A stretch of DNA of 64,000 nucleotides from Gavia stellata (lineage: Eukaryota > Chordata > Aves > Gaviiformes > Gaviidae): positions 112,794,334-112,858,333 of the forward strand of contig NC_082595.1 in assembly GCF_030936135.1 (NCBI RefSeq), given 5' to 3'. Positions 24,734 through 37,189 of this stretch are shown here, piece by piece. Both the position numbers and the translations under genes were made by a program. How positions within the stretch are numbered: the stretch's first letter is position 1; every line of letters starts with the position of its first letter. Under the pieces are notes generated by a model. It did no database searches. It saw nothing but the letters and a program-made list of their open reading frames with translations, and had not been told where the DNA came from.

Positions 24734-26645
24734 AACTCCTCTAGTTGTATTCTTAAACTAATTTTCTCTTTTAGTTAGATGAATGCAGCCAACAACTGCA
24801 TGAGTCTCTGGCAAACTGTCCGCATGCTATTTCTCAAGTTCATGAAATCGTGTATTGTACATACACACATAAATTTAATATCATAGTAGTGCCTGCAGAG
24901 ATTTACATTGCCACGGCAGCAATGCTTTGTCTTAAAAATTGCTTTCTTAAGAAAAGATGAGTTAGTGCTTTCTGGAACTTGCAGACTGCTGTAAGCCGTG
25001 TATCTGAACTGAAGATGAAGTGAAACTGTGTTCTGCAGGGTGGGATAGAACATAATGTTAACCTCATGGTGGTATAGCACTGTTTTAAAAAGTGAAAGTG
25101 TTTTGTTGAGTCTTGATCAACAAGACCATTTCATAATGCTACCTTGTTTTGACAGTCAGCTTGCATCCCATTCTAACACGCTGTGACCGCATAAAGGCTA
25201 ATTCTCATTTCTTGGCTGGAAGAAGCTTGATTTCTTGTTCAGAGTACTGTCTAGGCTTTTCCTTGTGTCCAGTTTTATGAATTTCTTTCACAGCATCTTT
25301 CTTCAGGGTTCGGTCTGCTAATCTTCTTGAGTAGATGTGTCTCTGTGGGTTCTTTGAGTAGCAACTGCAAATCTTCCGCTGTTGTTTAGCACTTGTTACT
25401 TTTTGTCTTGCCTTTCTCACAGTCAGCTATTATTTCCATCTTATCTATCTTCTGCTTTTGCACTCTCTCCTAGCAGTAGAGAACTGCTTGTGGCCAGGAC
25501 ACTGTCACAGAGACTGAGGAGTTTTACCCAAGACAGTCTGCAGCACTGAATATGCCAAATAGTTGTTCTGTTTGTAACGTTCAGACTTTGATCCTTTCCT
25601 AATGTGACTCCTTATTGTCACCAAACAGAAGCTAGGTTTCCCCCCCAAAAAAGTCCAAGACATCAGGACAATCCCTGTCTCACTAAGGACAGAAAAACAA
25701 CATGAATCTCAGAGCAGGAAGACTGCTATGACAACAGAATCAAACATGTATTTTTCCTGTTTAGTTCTGATTTGGTATTAGTTGTGAGACGAGTTGTAAG
25801 GGTTAGCTGATGGGTCTTATTCTGGGACAGATCATACTAGAAAAATATAGAATTTAAAAATAGAAATGGTCATGTTTGGAGGGACTGGCTCAAAAGATTG
25901 AGGCTTTAGTTAGAAATACGTTTTGCAAGATATGTTTTTCTCCCCCACTGCCCCCAAGCCTGCAAGTTCTGGCTCTTCTGGAACCCAAGCAGCACACTTG
26001 ATCCCAGCACAGTAGAGCAGCTTCTCCTTAGCTTCTTCTACCTGGCACATGGGATTGAGAGAGAAGCTGGGACGCTGCGCTGTGTTGTGCAATGGGAGAA
26101 TGAAGAATAAGAGGAGAGGCAGGGCTGAGGCTCCCTCTCCAGGAGTTCCTCAACATGGCAGACATTTATTTTAAAAAACGTACACATCTGCGCTGGAATT
26201 GCGTCCCTGGGGTAGCTGTGTGGTTGTTTGAATGCACATAGTCCAGTAGCTTCTTCCAAGGTGGTGCTGGTGGTAACCTCACAAAGTCATGAGCATTCCA
26301 CCAAATAGGTACAGGAATCAAAGACTTGACTAGTGTCTTCCCCATGGAAATAATTATGTTAGAGCTTATGTTAGGTAAGTATGAAAAATCCTCACAATGA
26401 AGACTTCACTGGGACCCACAGAACAACACTGATCGTGGTGCAGAAATGATGCTCATACTGCATCGGTGGTGAGTTGTGAGGAGGAGCAGCTGTGGTGTGA
26501 TGTTCTTCGCTGCTTTCTCCACAGAGCTTTGCATGGGTGTTTGATAGTTTATTCCTGGTCTGTTTTTCCCAATAGCCTCTCGTGGTTTTCCAAAGTCCCT
26601 GACTCATTACTGGCACTCCAGGGTAACGGCTCATTCCCTGACCCC

Positions 26646-28320
26646 ATTTCACAGGATCACAGTTGGAAAAGACCTGTAAGATCATCAAGTCCAACCATCA
26701 ACTCAACACCACCTTGCCTGCTAAACCATGTCCCACAGTGCCATGTCCACACGTTCCTTGAACACTTCCAGGGATGGTGACTCCACCACCTCCCTGGGCA
26801 GCCTCTTCCAGTGCTTCACCACTCTCTCAGTAAAGAAATTTTTCCTAATATCCAGCCTAAACCTCCCCTGGCACAACTTGAGGCCATTTCCTCTTGTCCT
26901 ATCACTTGTCACTTGGGAGAAGAGACCAACACCCACCTCTCTGCAGCCTCCTTTCAAGTAGTTGTAGAGAGCGATGAGGTCTCCCCTCAGCCTCCTCTTC
27001 TCCAGACTGAACAACCCCAGCTCCCTCAGCCGCTCCTCATCAGACTTGTGCTCCAGACCCCTCACCAGCTCCGTCGCCCTTCTCTGGACACACTCCAGCA
27101 CCTCAAGGTCCTTCTTGTAGTGAGGGGCCCAAAACTGAACACAGGATTCGAGGTGCGGCCTCACCAGCGCCGAGTACAGGGGCACGATCCCCTCCCTACT
27201 CCTGCTGGGCACACTCTTCCTGATACAGGCCAGGATGCCGTTGGCCTTCTTGGCCACCTGGGCACACTGCTGGCTCATATTCAGGTGGCTGTTGACCAAC
27301 ACCCCCAGGTCCTTTTCTGCAGGGGAGCTTTCCAGCCACTCGTCCCCAAGCCTGTAGCGTGGCATGGGGTTGTTGTGACCCAAGTGCAGGACCCGGCACT
27401 TGGCCTTGTTGAACCTCATACAATTGGCCTCGGCCCATCGATCCAGCCTGTCCAGATCCCTCTGCAGAGCCTTCCTGCCCTCCAGCAGATCAACACTCCC
27501 TCCCAACTTGGTGTCGTCTGCAGACTTGCTGAGGGAGCACTCTATCCCCTCATCCAGATCATCAATGAAGACATTAAACAAGACCGGCCCCAAAACTGAG
27601 CCCTGGGGGACTCCGCTTGTGACCGGCCGCCAACTGGATTTCGCTCCATTCACCACAACTCTTTGGGCTCGGCCATCCAGCCAGTTTGTTACCCAGCGAA
27701 GAGTGCGCCCATCCAAGCCATGAGCAGCCAGTTTCTCCAGGAGAATGCTGTGGGGGACAGTGTTGAAGGCTTTACTAAAGTCCAGGTAGACAATGTCAAC
27801 AGCCTTCCCCTCATCCACTAGGCCGGTCACCTGGTCATAGAAGGAGATCAGGTTGGTCAAGCAGGACCTGCCCTTCATGAACCTGTGCTGACTGGGCCTG
27901 ATCCCTTGGTTATCCTGCACATGCCCTGTGAGCGCCCTCAGGATGAACCTCTCTGTAACCTTCCCCGGCACCGAGGTCAGGCTGACAGGCCTGTAGTTCC
28001 CCGGATCCTCCTTCCGACCCTTCTTGTAGATGGGCGTCACGTTGGCAAGCCTCCAGTCGTCCGGGACCTCCCCCGTTGACCAGGACTGTTGATAAATGAT
28101 GGAGAGCGGCTTGGCAAGCTCCTCCGCCAGCTCCCTCGGCACCCTTGGGTGGATTCCATCAGGCCCCATAGACTTGTGGGTGTCCAGGTGGCACAACAGG
28201 TTGTTAACTGCTTCCTCCTGGATCATGGGGAGTTTATTTTGCTCTCCATCCCCGTCTTCCAGCTCAGGGAGCTGAATACCCTGAGGATACTTGGTATATT
28301 TGACTGGTTCAAAGCGGTCA
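26646..28320 (-). mobile_element. CR1 LINE, 5'-truncated, reverse-transcriptase part
   Basis: This avian CR1 copy lies on the minus strand. It is well preserved, with an open RT frame over 28226-26721. The 3' terminal region reads on the + strand as TTCACAGGATCACAGTTGGA, then CAAGTCCAACC, the usual CR1 3' tail. The element is cut within ORF2 upstream of the RT domain near 28320. Its GC-rich composition contrasts with the AT-rich intron. The preserved frame suggests a younger insertion than the other copies here. It lies in DTNB antisense to the gene. Adjacent CR1 endonuclease sequence in the opposite orientation may belong to the same insertion. Confidence 0.93.
26721..28226 (-). CDS. CR1 ORF2 reverse-transcriptase fragment (501 codons, endonuclease missing)
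   Basis: This is the C-terminal part of a non-LTR retrotransposon polyprotein. RT blocks appear in order: [10 protein letters not shown] (21-30), NYRPVSLTS (78-86), the motif A Asp at 149 in [24 protein letters not shown] (204-217), and motif C, where SADDTKLGG (235-243) replaces the usual FADD with Ser235 (codon at 27522-27524). Both catalytic Asp residues (237, 238) remain. After the RT come the thumb-like region and the conserved tail with [13 protein letters not shown]. The frame stays open some 28 codons upstream of the listed Met, so that Met is only a convention. No endonuclease is attached, so the copy is non-autonomous. Confidence 0.85.
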   Translation of the reverse strand: MIQEEAVNNLLCHLDTHKSMGPDGIHPRVPRELAEELAKPLSIIYQQSWSTGEVPDDWRLANVTPIYKKGRKEDPGNYRPVSLTSVPGKVTERFILRALTGHVQDNQGIRPSQHRFMKGRSCLTNLISFYDQVTGLVDEGKAVDIVYLDFSKAFNTVPHSILLEKLAAHGLDGRTLRWVTNWLDGRAQRVVVNGAKSSWRPVTSGVPQGSVLGPVLFNVFIDDLDEGIECSLSKSADDTKLGGSVDLLEGRKALQRDLDRLDRWAEANCMRFNKAKCRVLHLGHNNPMPRYRLGDEWLESSPAEKDLGVLVNSHLNMSQQCAQVAKKANGILACIRKSVPSRSREGIVPLYSALVRPHLESCVQFWAPHYKKDLEVLECVQRRATELVRGLEHKSDEERLRELGLFSLEKRRLRGDLIALYNYLKGGCREVGVGLFSQVTSDRTRGNGLKLCQGRFRLDIRKNFFTERVVKHWKRLPREVVESPSLEVFKERVDMALWDMV

Positions 28321-28569
28321 GGTTTTTATTTCATCATTTCTAGAAATCCCATTTGATTTGACAGTGGGTTTAGTTGCTCCAACTTCTTTTTTCTTTTTAA
28401 ATTGTAGGTATCAAAGCACTCTGTATGCTGGTAATAAAGTAGCGTGCAATAAGGGGGAGAGGGAGAGGATGACCAACAGAGAAGTGAGGAAGCGAGTTGG
28501 TGAGCAAAGTGTGGAGTGATGCGATTAGGAGGAACCTTGTAATCAGCACAGCAGAGCTGGAAGGAGCAA

Positions 28570-29014
28570 ATGTGTGTACGTAAGGAAATGCCTACAGCAT
28601 TATGCAGAAAGCTCTTGTGCCTTTTTCGGGAAATCAGCGTGACCGAGTGCCTCTCTGAAGTGGCTGTACACTATTGTGTGCAGCATGGGGAACAAACAGG
28701 AGGAATGAGAGGTCTGATTCCTCTAGAGAGGATGCGGTGGGAGAGCTGGCACGACTGGAGTGCTGCAGTGGGTTCTTTAGGAGGGACAGATGAGGAGGGG
28801 GAGTTGCCCTTTACGTGAGAGAGCGGCTGGAGTGCATGGAGCTCTGCCTGGGGACGGATGTTGAGCCAGCTGGGAGTTTGAGTCAGGATTGGTGGGCAGA
28901 CTGACATGGACATCATTGATGTGGGCATCTGCTACAGAGCGCCTGGTTAGGAAGACATAGAGACTGAGGCTTTCTTCAGACAGCTGGAAGAAGCCTCATG
29001 TACACAGGCCCAGT
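28570..29014 (+). mobile_element. CR1 LINE endonuclease-region fragment, opposite orientation, no 3' end
   Basis: On the + strand the sequence follows the CR1 ORF2 endonuclease region in order: CAGCATGGGGAACAAACAGG, GACTGGAGTGCTGCAGTGG, TTTAGGAGGGACAG, GGGCATCTGCTACAGAGCGC, then CAGACAGCTGGAAGAAGCCT and CACAGGCCCA before it stops. It is interrupted by frameshifts. Typical CR1 insertions keep the 3' end, so an isolated internal 5' piece is atypical. It is about 250 bp from the RT-bearing copy, on the opposite strand, and its span does not overlap that copy's span in the consensus. Confidence 0.75.
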
Positions 29015-31417
29015 CTTTTTTAAACAAGTCCCCCAGTTCTGTTTCCACACCTGACAACTCCTGATCATTATGAGAGTTTCAAAATCATATTGAAAGTTTT
29101 GCCCTTTTTCCTTTTGGCAGGGAATTCAGCAGATTGAATAGTGGTGGTACAAAAATAGATTTGGGCAAGTTGTTTAATAACTCCACCTCTACCAGATTGC
29201 AGGGGGAGGAGTTTTGGGTTTTTTCTTGATTAATAAACAGGATGTCAGCAGAAGCAGGCCTACTATATGAAGGCACCACAAGATACCTTTGCAAGGATAA
29301 GTTTGTGTCCTGTGAGGAGATACTGATGGCTTTAGTCACTTGTTTTTACTGGAAATTAATTCAAAGCTGAACTTTCTTTTGAAATAAAATAAATGTCTAT
29401 TGAAAAGGGGGAGGGGGGCTGACACTATAACTTACGGAAATTTGAATTAGCTAGTAAGATAAAAGTGGAGGTCAAGGCTTGAAGAGGATGAACTTTTCAG
29501 ACAACCAATCTCAGATGTAGTCAAGTCTTACTTTTTTTTTTACACAGAGTGCCAACTTACTCCTTCGAGTAAGCTATTGAAGAGAAAAGACAGAAACAAA
29601 GTAGGATAGTGGCGATCTTTACCTTGCTAACTTTATAGCCTTTATATATCTTGAAATAAATATCTAATGTGTTTCATTTTCTCCCTTTGTTCAGTTTCTT
29701 TAAACAGCGGTTAAAAGGGTACTGGATGTCAGCAAAGTGATGGCCTTCGAGTCACCATTCTCTTCACAGATCTTCCTGCAGTTGTAGCTCAAGAAGAGAT
29801 TGCCTCTCTTCTGTAGAGGGAATATTGGAAAGATACTCTGAGTCTGTGTTAGAGAAACAGTATATTCTATTTCAGATACTTCTCAGTCTGAGAAAGATGG
29901 AGTGCCTTTACCTCACTATGGAGTGTGTGTTACCAGAAGATATTTGCATATTAACTCTCAATGTGGGAGGGGAAAAAAACCAAGTTATTTGGTCACTTCC
30001 TGATGTCTCCATCTGGTTGCTCATCTGTCATTGACATCAGACCTTGTCACTACTTCAATACCATCAGCCAATATTTACTTCAAATCATTTTACTCTTAAC
30101 ACTTTCCAAGTGCTAGTCCTCCAAGGGCAAATGTTGAATAAGCACCTTGTTTCCACTGAGAAGTATTCTAGAGTTTTTCTAGATCTCTTCTAACAGTCAT
30201 AGCGTATTTTCCCCTTCATCGTATTTCCTGTCATAGTACAAATTATCTGTCCGATACATTTAATTACAGTTACTTGAACTTATTTTAATTCTTTTTCTCC
30301 TTTTATGTGTGACTTTTTTAACTTTCTTGGTGGTTTATCAGTCTGTACCACTGTTGCTGTTTATAGTTAAGGATAATGACTCAGTACATTTCTGTTGGGC
30401 AATAAATTGCTCAGAATTCCAACAGCTTTTACTCACTTTTACACACATTGCTTTTGCCCGACGCACCACTAAACCAACGTTCAAGCAACTTCACGGTAAC
30501 AGCGGATTTACACTGAGATCGCCACACTGTGGCTGTCTTAATGTCAGGTATTGGAGGTTCTCTGACTCCTGTCGTTATTGCTAAGAAAGACGGAGAAGTT
30601 CAGGAGCCAGGGAGGCGGGATGCATGCCTTCTGGGCCAGCACTAAGCTGGGAGAAGCTGTTACTGATATCAGCTGTGCTGTGCTTTAACCCAGCAAGCCT
30701 TCTCCTGTGTTTCTGGTGACTTAATTCCCTCATAATTTCATCCTTATCTTTCTTTCTGGTAACAGGAATAATACATGTAGCTGTTTCTACACATCATACT
30801 GTGCTGAATGGGCTTTTTCATGCTTTCCATAGAGACTGATTCCCCAAATGTGCCACCTGTTCTGATAGCACAGCAGCTTTACAAACTTAAATTAGAAAAA
30901 GACATTGTTTGCATTATTCCTGTTCTATGTGGTATATTCAGGTTATCATACAACTTCTCCATTAGCCATCAACTGCTGTACCATTTTTAGAATGAAATGT
31001 GTATTTGAACATCAGAGTTTAAATCAAGGAGTAAAAATTTAAAGCAACTAAAAAAGGGTAGCAGAGGGAAAAATGAGATGTTTTACAGTGAACAAATGTA
31101 TTTTAATGGAAAAAATTCATTAACACGTTACTTTTTTTTATAGGACAGTTATGGGATAAACAAGACAAATGTTAGTCTCTTATCTGTGCATTTTTCATGA
31201 TTCTGCAAGAAAATTTGATTTATGATTAGACACTTGTTAACTCTTCCAGTATATTAAAAAGGCTAGTGCTATCACTGTTCTAATGTTATATTAAATAGTT
31301 TCGGCAGATCTTAGTAGTCAACGGAGGGCACTTATGCATTTCCTTCCTAGGCCTCAAGTATTTCTGTTACTTATCATTCTATGTAGTAATTATTTACCAT
31401 GTAATTTTTTTTCACAG

Positions 31418-31503
31418 TGAGGGCCACGGGAAGTTGACGGTATTTTCAGTGAAAGCTATGTTAGCAACAATGTGTGGCGGTAAAATACTGGACAAACTAA
31501 GAT
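31418..31503 (+). CDS. DTNB: Beta-dystrobrevin, coding exon 4 (residues 121-149, EF-hand-like region)
   Basis: An 86-nt exon runs between acceptor TTTTCACAG and donor AAGAT/GTAAGT (GT 31504-31505). With the preceding AG it gives [20 protein letters not shown], then GGKILDKLR. This is the linker and start of the second EF-hand-like domain. The EGHGK stretch corresponds to a calcium-loop position that in this family lacks a full set of calcium ligands. [18 protein letters not shown] matches beta-dystrobrevin; alpha has KISVFAVKMALATLCGGK. Confidence 0.95.
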
Positions 31504-33040
31504 GTAAGTATTTTCAAGCAAATCAAACCATTTTATGAAATACTTTGTTTCCATTACTGGCCACGTATGTTTTATTGTATTAAGTCCTGAAAGCTAACTT
31601 TTTTGCGTATTTGGTGATCTTAATAGTGAAATGAAGCTTGCTGTATTGATGTTTTTGTTACACATGCCATCTGCTGGCCATAAAACATACTGAGTTTGTT
31701 ACTGAGTAGGCTTTGCAAGTACATTTGCTTATTTTGGAAAGCTTGGGCACTTCTTTAAATGTAAAACTTCAGGTCTGATTTTTCTGATAGTAGTGTCAAA
31801 TTTGTTGCAATTTCCTCTGTTTTGAGGATGTTGGGGGGCTTCTGTACATCTTCTGCTTCATCTGAGGCGCTCTCTGCATCTTCTCATTCTATAATTCCAG
31901 CTTCTCAGTTCTTACTTTTTAACTCCTTTTTATTCTCTTTTCATCAATCTTACTTCCTTTTTTTCTTGTTTCCGTGAGCCTTCTGCTGTATCAGTAGAGA
32001 ATCAGTGATATCCATAAGCATTGGGTTTGTCCTTGATTAGTAATTATTCTTCTTCTATCTTTCTTAGCGGCAAGGTGTGCTGTTGTAGGGGTGTGTTTTC
32101 TTTTCATTTCCACCCTGAAAAGTTGGGAAGTTAATCTTACTGTCAATGCCAGACTTTACTGTTCAGGTCTTGTCATTTTCACCTCACCCTAAATTCCCTT
32201 TATGAAATTATCTTGTAATAATTCATTCCTCCTAATCTCCGTGGTTGTCATTCACTGTAAATAATTCTTTAGACTTTTCTACAGCATTAGGATTAAGCTT
32301 CTTTGTTATATTTGCTTTAAAACTAGCAACGTGAAGTACTAGTGTGCCGAATTAAACTACATGACAAGGTCTGAAAAATAGATAGGGGTAAGTCATTGCA
32401 TGTATATATTAACATTAAGGCTGTATGTGTTTCAGTAGCAGGAAATGCCATGTTTTTTTCTGGTAGTAACTATAAAATTCTCCAATTAAAAACAAAGCTG
32501 CAGGTGAGTAAAGATTAGTCTTAAATAAAGGGGACAGGCATATATGACAGAGGATATTTAAGACTTCTTAGGCATTTTTAACAAATGCATTACATCTATA
32601 AAATATGCAAGATGAAATACTGGGGGGAAAAGAGATAGTCTCTATCTCCTCAGTAAAAGATTACATTTTGGATTTAATTAGGGTAAGATTTGAGGAGGTT
32701 ACAGTAAATGAGCAGTTCAGCACAGGCCTGGGACAGAAAAGGAGCATTATTTCTAGAATTAGCAAGACAATACTAAAACGCATCAAGAAAATGGCAATGT
32801 GACCTTTTAGTGGAGAAAGCAATTAACCACTGGAATTAAATGTTATAGGAATCAGTAAACTTTTGATGTTTTCAGACAAAGACCTAGATATCGTTCTGGC
32901 AGTTATATTAAGCCTCAAGTTATTGATTGAAAAGGTGGATAGTTAGGATGCTTTCACCTTAAGGACACCTCATTTAATAGTCCTATTTAACAGGCGTGTC
33001 TAGTCTTAAAACTTAAAATTTGAGCATTTAATGTACTGTT

Positions 33041-33056
33041 CTCTCTCTCTCTCTCT
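33041..33056 (+). repeat. (CT)8 microsatellite
   Basis: Eight perfect CT units are followed by CTGTCTGT. Confidence 0.9.
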
Positions 33057-34429
33057 GTCTGTATTTTCATAATTTCTGCTTTACTTCATAGCTCCCTTTT
33101 TCTTTTTACTTATGCTATTGGCTCCTGTTTCCTTTGCCACTGTAACTTTCATCATTATAAAAATTCTTAACTGATGTTGATACACATTGGAGGAAAGGCT
33201 TTTGACGACTTTCACTGAATAGTGTTGCTTCTTATAGCTTTGTTATATTCTGGTTGTCATGTCTTTTACTTATTCTTTCTTGTATCTTATCAGCTGACCT
33301 TTAGCTTGCATTGTACTTCTGGGGTCTTTCCTCTAGTATCTGCAGTCCCTTTTTTCTCGCTGCATTTCTCTTTGGATGTGGAGCATCATTTTCAAAGAGC
33401 ATGTGACTTTGTATTTGACGTGTTTTGGACAGTAGCACTTCTGTGGGTTTTTTTAATTCAGTGTTAAAACTCAGTTCCTCTCCTTGCCTTTTCAGTATGT
33501 CGCTCACACTGACTTCCCACCTTTTGATGTTTCTGGGCTAGTTCTTGTGACAGAGTGCTAACTGTTGACCACCCCTATTTAAAACCTGGTTTTGGGTGAG
33601 GGGTTTTTTTGTTGATCTATCAGGTATAATATCGTATGAGTCAACTGAGAAAGAAAAATTTCTTTATCTCTAACTGTAACAGTAATGCTGATTTGCCACT
33701 GCTTTGTAGGGTCACGGCACTTCCTTCACGTGCCCCATCTCCTCTGTCACTTCTGGATACTCCTCTGTCCCCTCGTGCGCTTGTTGTTGTCTCTGCTTAG
33801 TTGGAGAGAAAGTCAAAGACTGGAACTACCTCACTATTCTCTAAAATGCTCGCAGTGCCATATGCAAGGTTAGTCACAGAGGCAGCGTCTCAGTGCATAA
33901 CTAACAGAATTATTCAGGAAAAGGGGATTTTGGCTGATTTGGAATTGAGATTTTAAGAGTATAGGAAATCTGTGGGGGAGGGACAAGCTTTCTCTAAACC
34001 AGGGTAGAATTAGGCTGTTAACTTTTCAGACAAGGCCATAGGACAGCTTTCTGTGGAGTGTGGGAGAAAATCTGAGATTAAGGGTAGGAGGATCTCGTAA
34101 ACCTGAGGGCAGAGAAGAGAGGAAGTGGGTCGTATGTTAGTGGAGTAAGTTTCTGAGTATCACCAGAACTCAAGAAAAGTCATAAAATAGCTGAACTATT
34201 AACTGTTGGCTACCTTTCTTTCTGAAAACTTTCTAAGGGGCAAGGGAATGGGAAGAAGAAAATGTCACGTGAAATTTGGGAGGGGAGTTGTGGGAAGCTG
34301 CAGGTCTGTATACCTGACTCACATTCTGGGCAGGCTCGTAGTAATAAAGAACAGAAATAGTTGACGCATGGATAAGTGAGATTTTATTGTTGGGGGAAAT
34401 GGGTTTGGTGAAGGGATGCCTTATAAAAC

Positions 34430-35530
34430 CCCAGGAGTTCATTAAAGGAGGCAAAAAAACCCCAAAACCACAGATGGACAAAGGAGTTCTGGCTGATACA
34501 GACTTCTTGGATTTGTGAAAGACATTCAGGAAGGTCCCTTATCAAATGCTTAAAGACTTTTAAAAGTTTGATAAAAGGGATGAAAGGTGGGGTCTTTGCA
34601 CAGGCAGAAGATTGGCTGAGAGGAACCAAAAATGAGCAATAAAGATCCTTTTTGTATGTTGAGATTGGTGGATAGTGCTGGACCTAAACTGTTTTTAACA
34701 CTGTCATAAATGATCTGGAAAAATACAGTGAAAGGTGACAGTTTGATAAAAAGTAAATCAGTGTAGTAAAAGCTAAAATAGACTGAAGAGTTGTAGTATC
34801 ATCTGACAACACTGAGTAACTGTGAAGTAAAATGGTAGGTGAAATTCGGTGTGAATATATGTGAAGTGGTGTATGCTGTAGGAGTGAAGTGTAATCCTCA
34901 TGGATGCACAGAAAGGTGAGCTAGGGAAGTTGCTGTTGCTCAGATGAGAGACCTTGGAGCTATACTTCCATGAAGATGTTGACGCTCTGTAACATTTCAT
35001 ACGGGTTTTAGCCATTAGTGTTACAGAGGGGAAGGACGTGAAGAACAAATTGGAGAGGTAACAGCACTGTATATATAGTGTCTTTGTGCTTTGAATGAGT
35101 GCTGCTCTAATACCCCCGTCTGGTACTCTGCCCTTTCCAGTTCTGGTACATCTTTTCTGAGAAGAACAACAATGATCATCAAAGGTAGAGAAAGCTTTCT
35201 GTACAAAGAACAACTAGATAGAGCAGGATTCTTCAACCTGGAAAGAAAAAGGGTGGTAAAAGGATAGTGTTCTATAAAATCACGAGCCATGTGTTAGTGG
35301 TGAACAGAAAAGAGCTGTTCCCTTCCCCTTCCAGTACAAGAACGAAAGGGCAGTAACTAAAATTAGCAGTGGCAGATTGTAACAACAAAAAACAATACTT
35401 CTTTAAACTTTACCAAAGGATGTTGTCAGTATCAAACATTTAAGCCACTTGATTACTCCTTGAACCAAGTTCACTGAAGGCAAATTCATCAAAGGTTGCT
35501 GAATGCGAAGATACTCTCAGTGAATGGAGG
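34430..35530 (+). mobile_element. Ancient CR1 LINE remnant (RT domain to 3' region)
   Basis: This is a heavily decayed but collinear CR1 copy. TTGGATTTGTGAAAGACATT is the ghost of the LDFSKAF block. AACACTGTCATAAATGATCTGG is the INDL block. AGAGACCTTGGAGCTATACT, TCTTCAACCTGGAAAGAAAA, TTCTATAAAATCACGAGCC, GCAGTGGCAGATTG and AAAGGATGTTGTCAG follow in consensus order. No frame is open. Its divergence suggests insertion early in, or before, the bird lineage, long before the copy at 26.7 kb. Boundaries are approximate and the family is judged from memory of amniote CR1 consensus sequences. Confidence 0.65.
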
Positions 35531-37189
35531 AATATACTGGGGAATGTGCTTGCCTGAGCCATCTGCTGTTGGGATAAACAGACTTTTGATCAGATCTGCC
35601 TCAGCTGTTCTTATAGTCTTCATTTCTTCTTCTGATTGTTATGAATATGCTGTCTTGTTTTTTGCCTTTCCTGTCTTTCCCACCTGTCTCTCTGATTACT
35701 GACCCATTTCATCACCAAACTTCTGTTTCCAGTTTACTTGTTCCCCTGATTCCACCCCAACTCCTGCATTGCCTCCACTCCCTTTCCTAAGCAGGCTGTC
35801 AGCTCCGGCTCAGCTGGAACGCGAGGCTTTCTGGAAATCCTGGAAGTTGTATGTTTTTTTTTTCTCATCTCACAATTTATATGAATGGTAGTAATTTGGT
35901 CTCTGTACTTGCATATGTACAGGCTTATTTTTTTTAATTCTGAAAATGTGAACAAATGGAGTGTTTTTCAGTCCATACAGTGTCTGATGGCACATATGAA
36001 ATGGGAGTTGTTCAATGATACCACTTTGCTGTCTCTGGAAAAGGTTATTTCCTGTGACATGGTACTCCTTGCAAAGGAGTTCTGTTACGTGGTGCGCGAG
36101 GTAGGAGTTGTAAACCCAACCTACTGCTATGGACTTTATGATTTTTGTCATAGTCTTTTAAGCCCACGAAATGCTGTATAAAAATGTCAGATTTCGTGGA
36201 TTCGGATTACTTCATTTTGGCATTCAAGTGGATTCATTGTGAAGTAATTAGTGCTTCCTTCCATGTCATTTCTGCAAGTGAATTGCAAACAGAACTTCAA
36301 GTAAATCAAGACTCCATCCTGCTCATTTTAAGGGCTGTCTGATTTCTCTAACGACTGGCGCTACCTGTGTGGTGCTCCTTGGCTGCTTTGCCTCACCAGC
36401 TGTTTTTTTCCTCCCACCATCTGGCTCTGATAAGCCTTTAGTGCTTACTGAAGTTCACCCTAAAAATTCATACAATAATGTATGATAAACACTAGGTTTC
36501 ACATAATAAAGGTCGTGAAAGTTAATCTGCTGTAGATGAATTAGCCTGACTGTGGGGTTTTGATTTTGGGGAGAGGATATTTTGGTTTTTTGAAGGAGTG
36601 GGGGTGAAAGGGGAGTTACTTGTTTTGGTCCTAGTCAGTGGACCAAAGTAGTAGTACTAGTAATAGTATGTGGTTTGTTGTGGTATCACATCTATTCAAA
36701 CTGAACAAGCTCAGTGCATGATTTTATACAGGCTGTCTTACATCTCATTGGTTCTCAACAAATGTTAGGAGTTGCCACAACATCTGCTGATCTGATTAGA
36801 GGTAAGGCTGCTGCAGCGTCACGTCCCCAGTCCGCCAGCGTGAGGGTAGGCATGCATTCCCAGTGGCAACACGCGCACACAGCCACACGGATCAACACAG
36901 ACAGAAAATAGCTATGCAAACACGGACAGCACCAACGGCCTGGTTCTGTTCCCCGCCTCTGTCTGATCAGGATAAAAGCCTGTTAGTGGCATAAATATAT
37001 ACATATATGCACATACCTGTACAGTATGGATCCCTCCAGTGACTTAGATGCTCATTTATCTAGCAGCTGATCCTTGGAGCCTCTTCGATCCTTTGGTCTC
37101 TCTAGTATCCGTCCCAGACTTATGACCTCTCTGACACCTAGCTCTCAAACTCTGATCACTAAATTTTCCTCCAAAAGCATCTTCATAGT

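Larger units (their letters stand above)
24728..31417 (+). other. DTNB: DTNB intron c3-c4
   Basis: This is a 6.7-kb phase-2 intron, GC-AG by the evidence at its donor; the acceptor is TTTTTTTTCACAG. It holds a 1.7-kb minus-strand CR1 with a long RT frame (about 26646-28320) and an opposite-strand CR1 endonuclease fragment (about 28570-29014). The rest is unremarkable. Confidence 0.85.

Noticed and set aside
26811..27599. 262-codon plus-strand frame across the CR1 copy
   Set aside because: It is the antisense shadow of the CR1 reverse-transcriptase frame.
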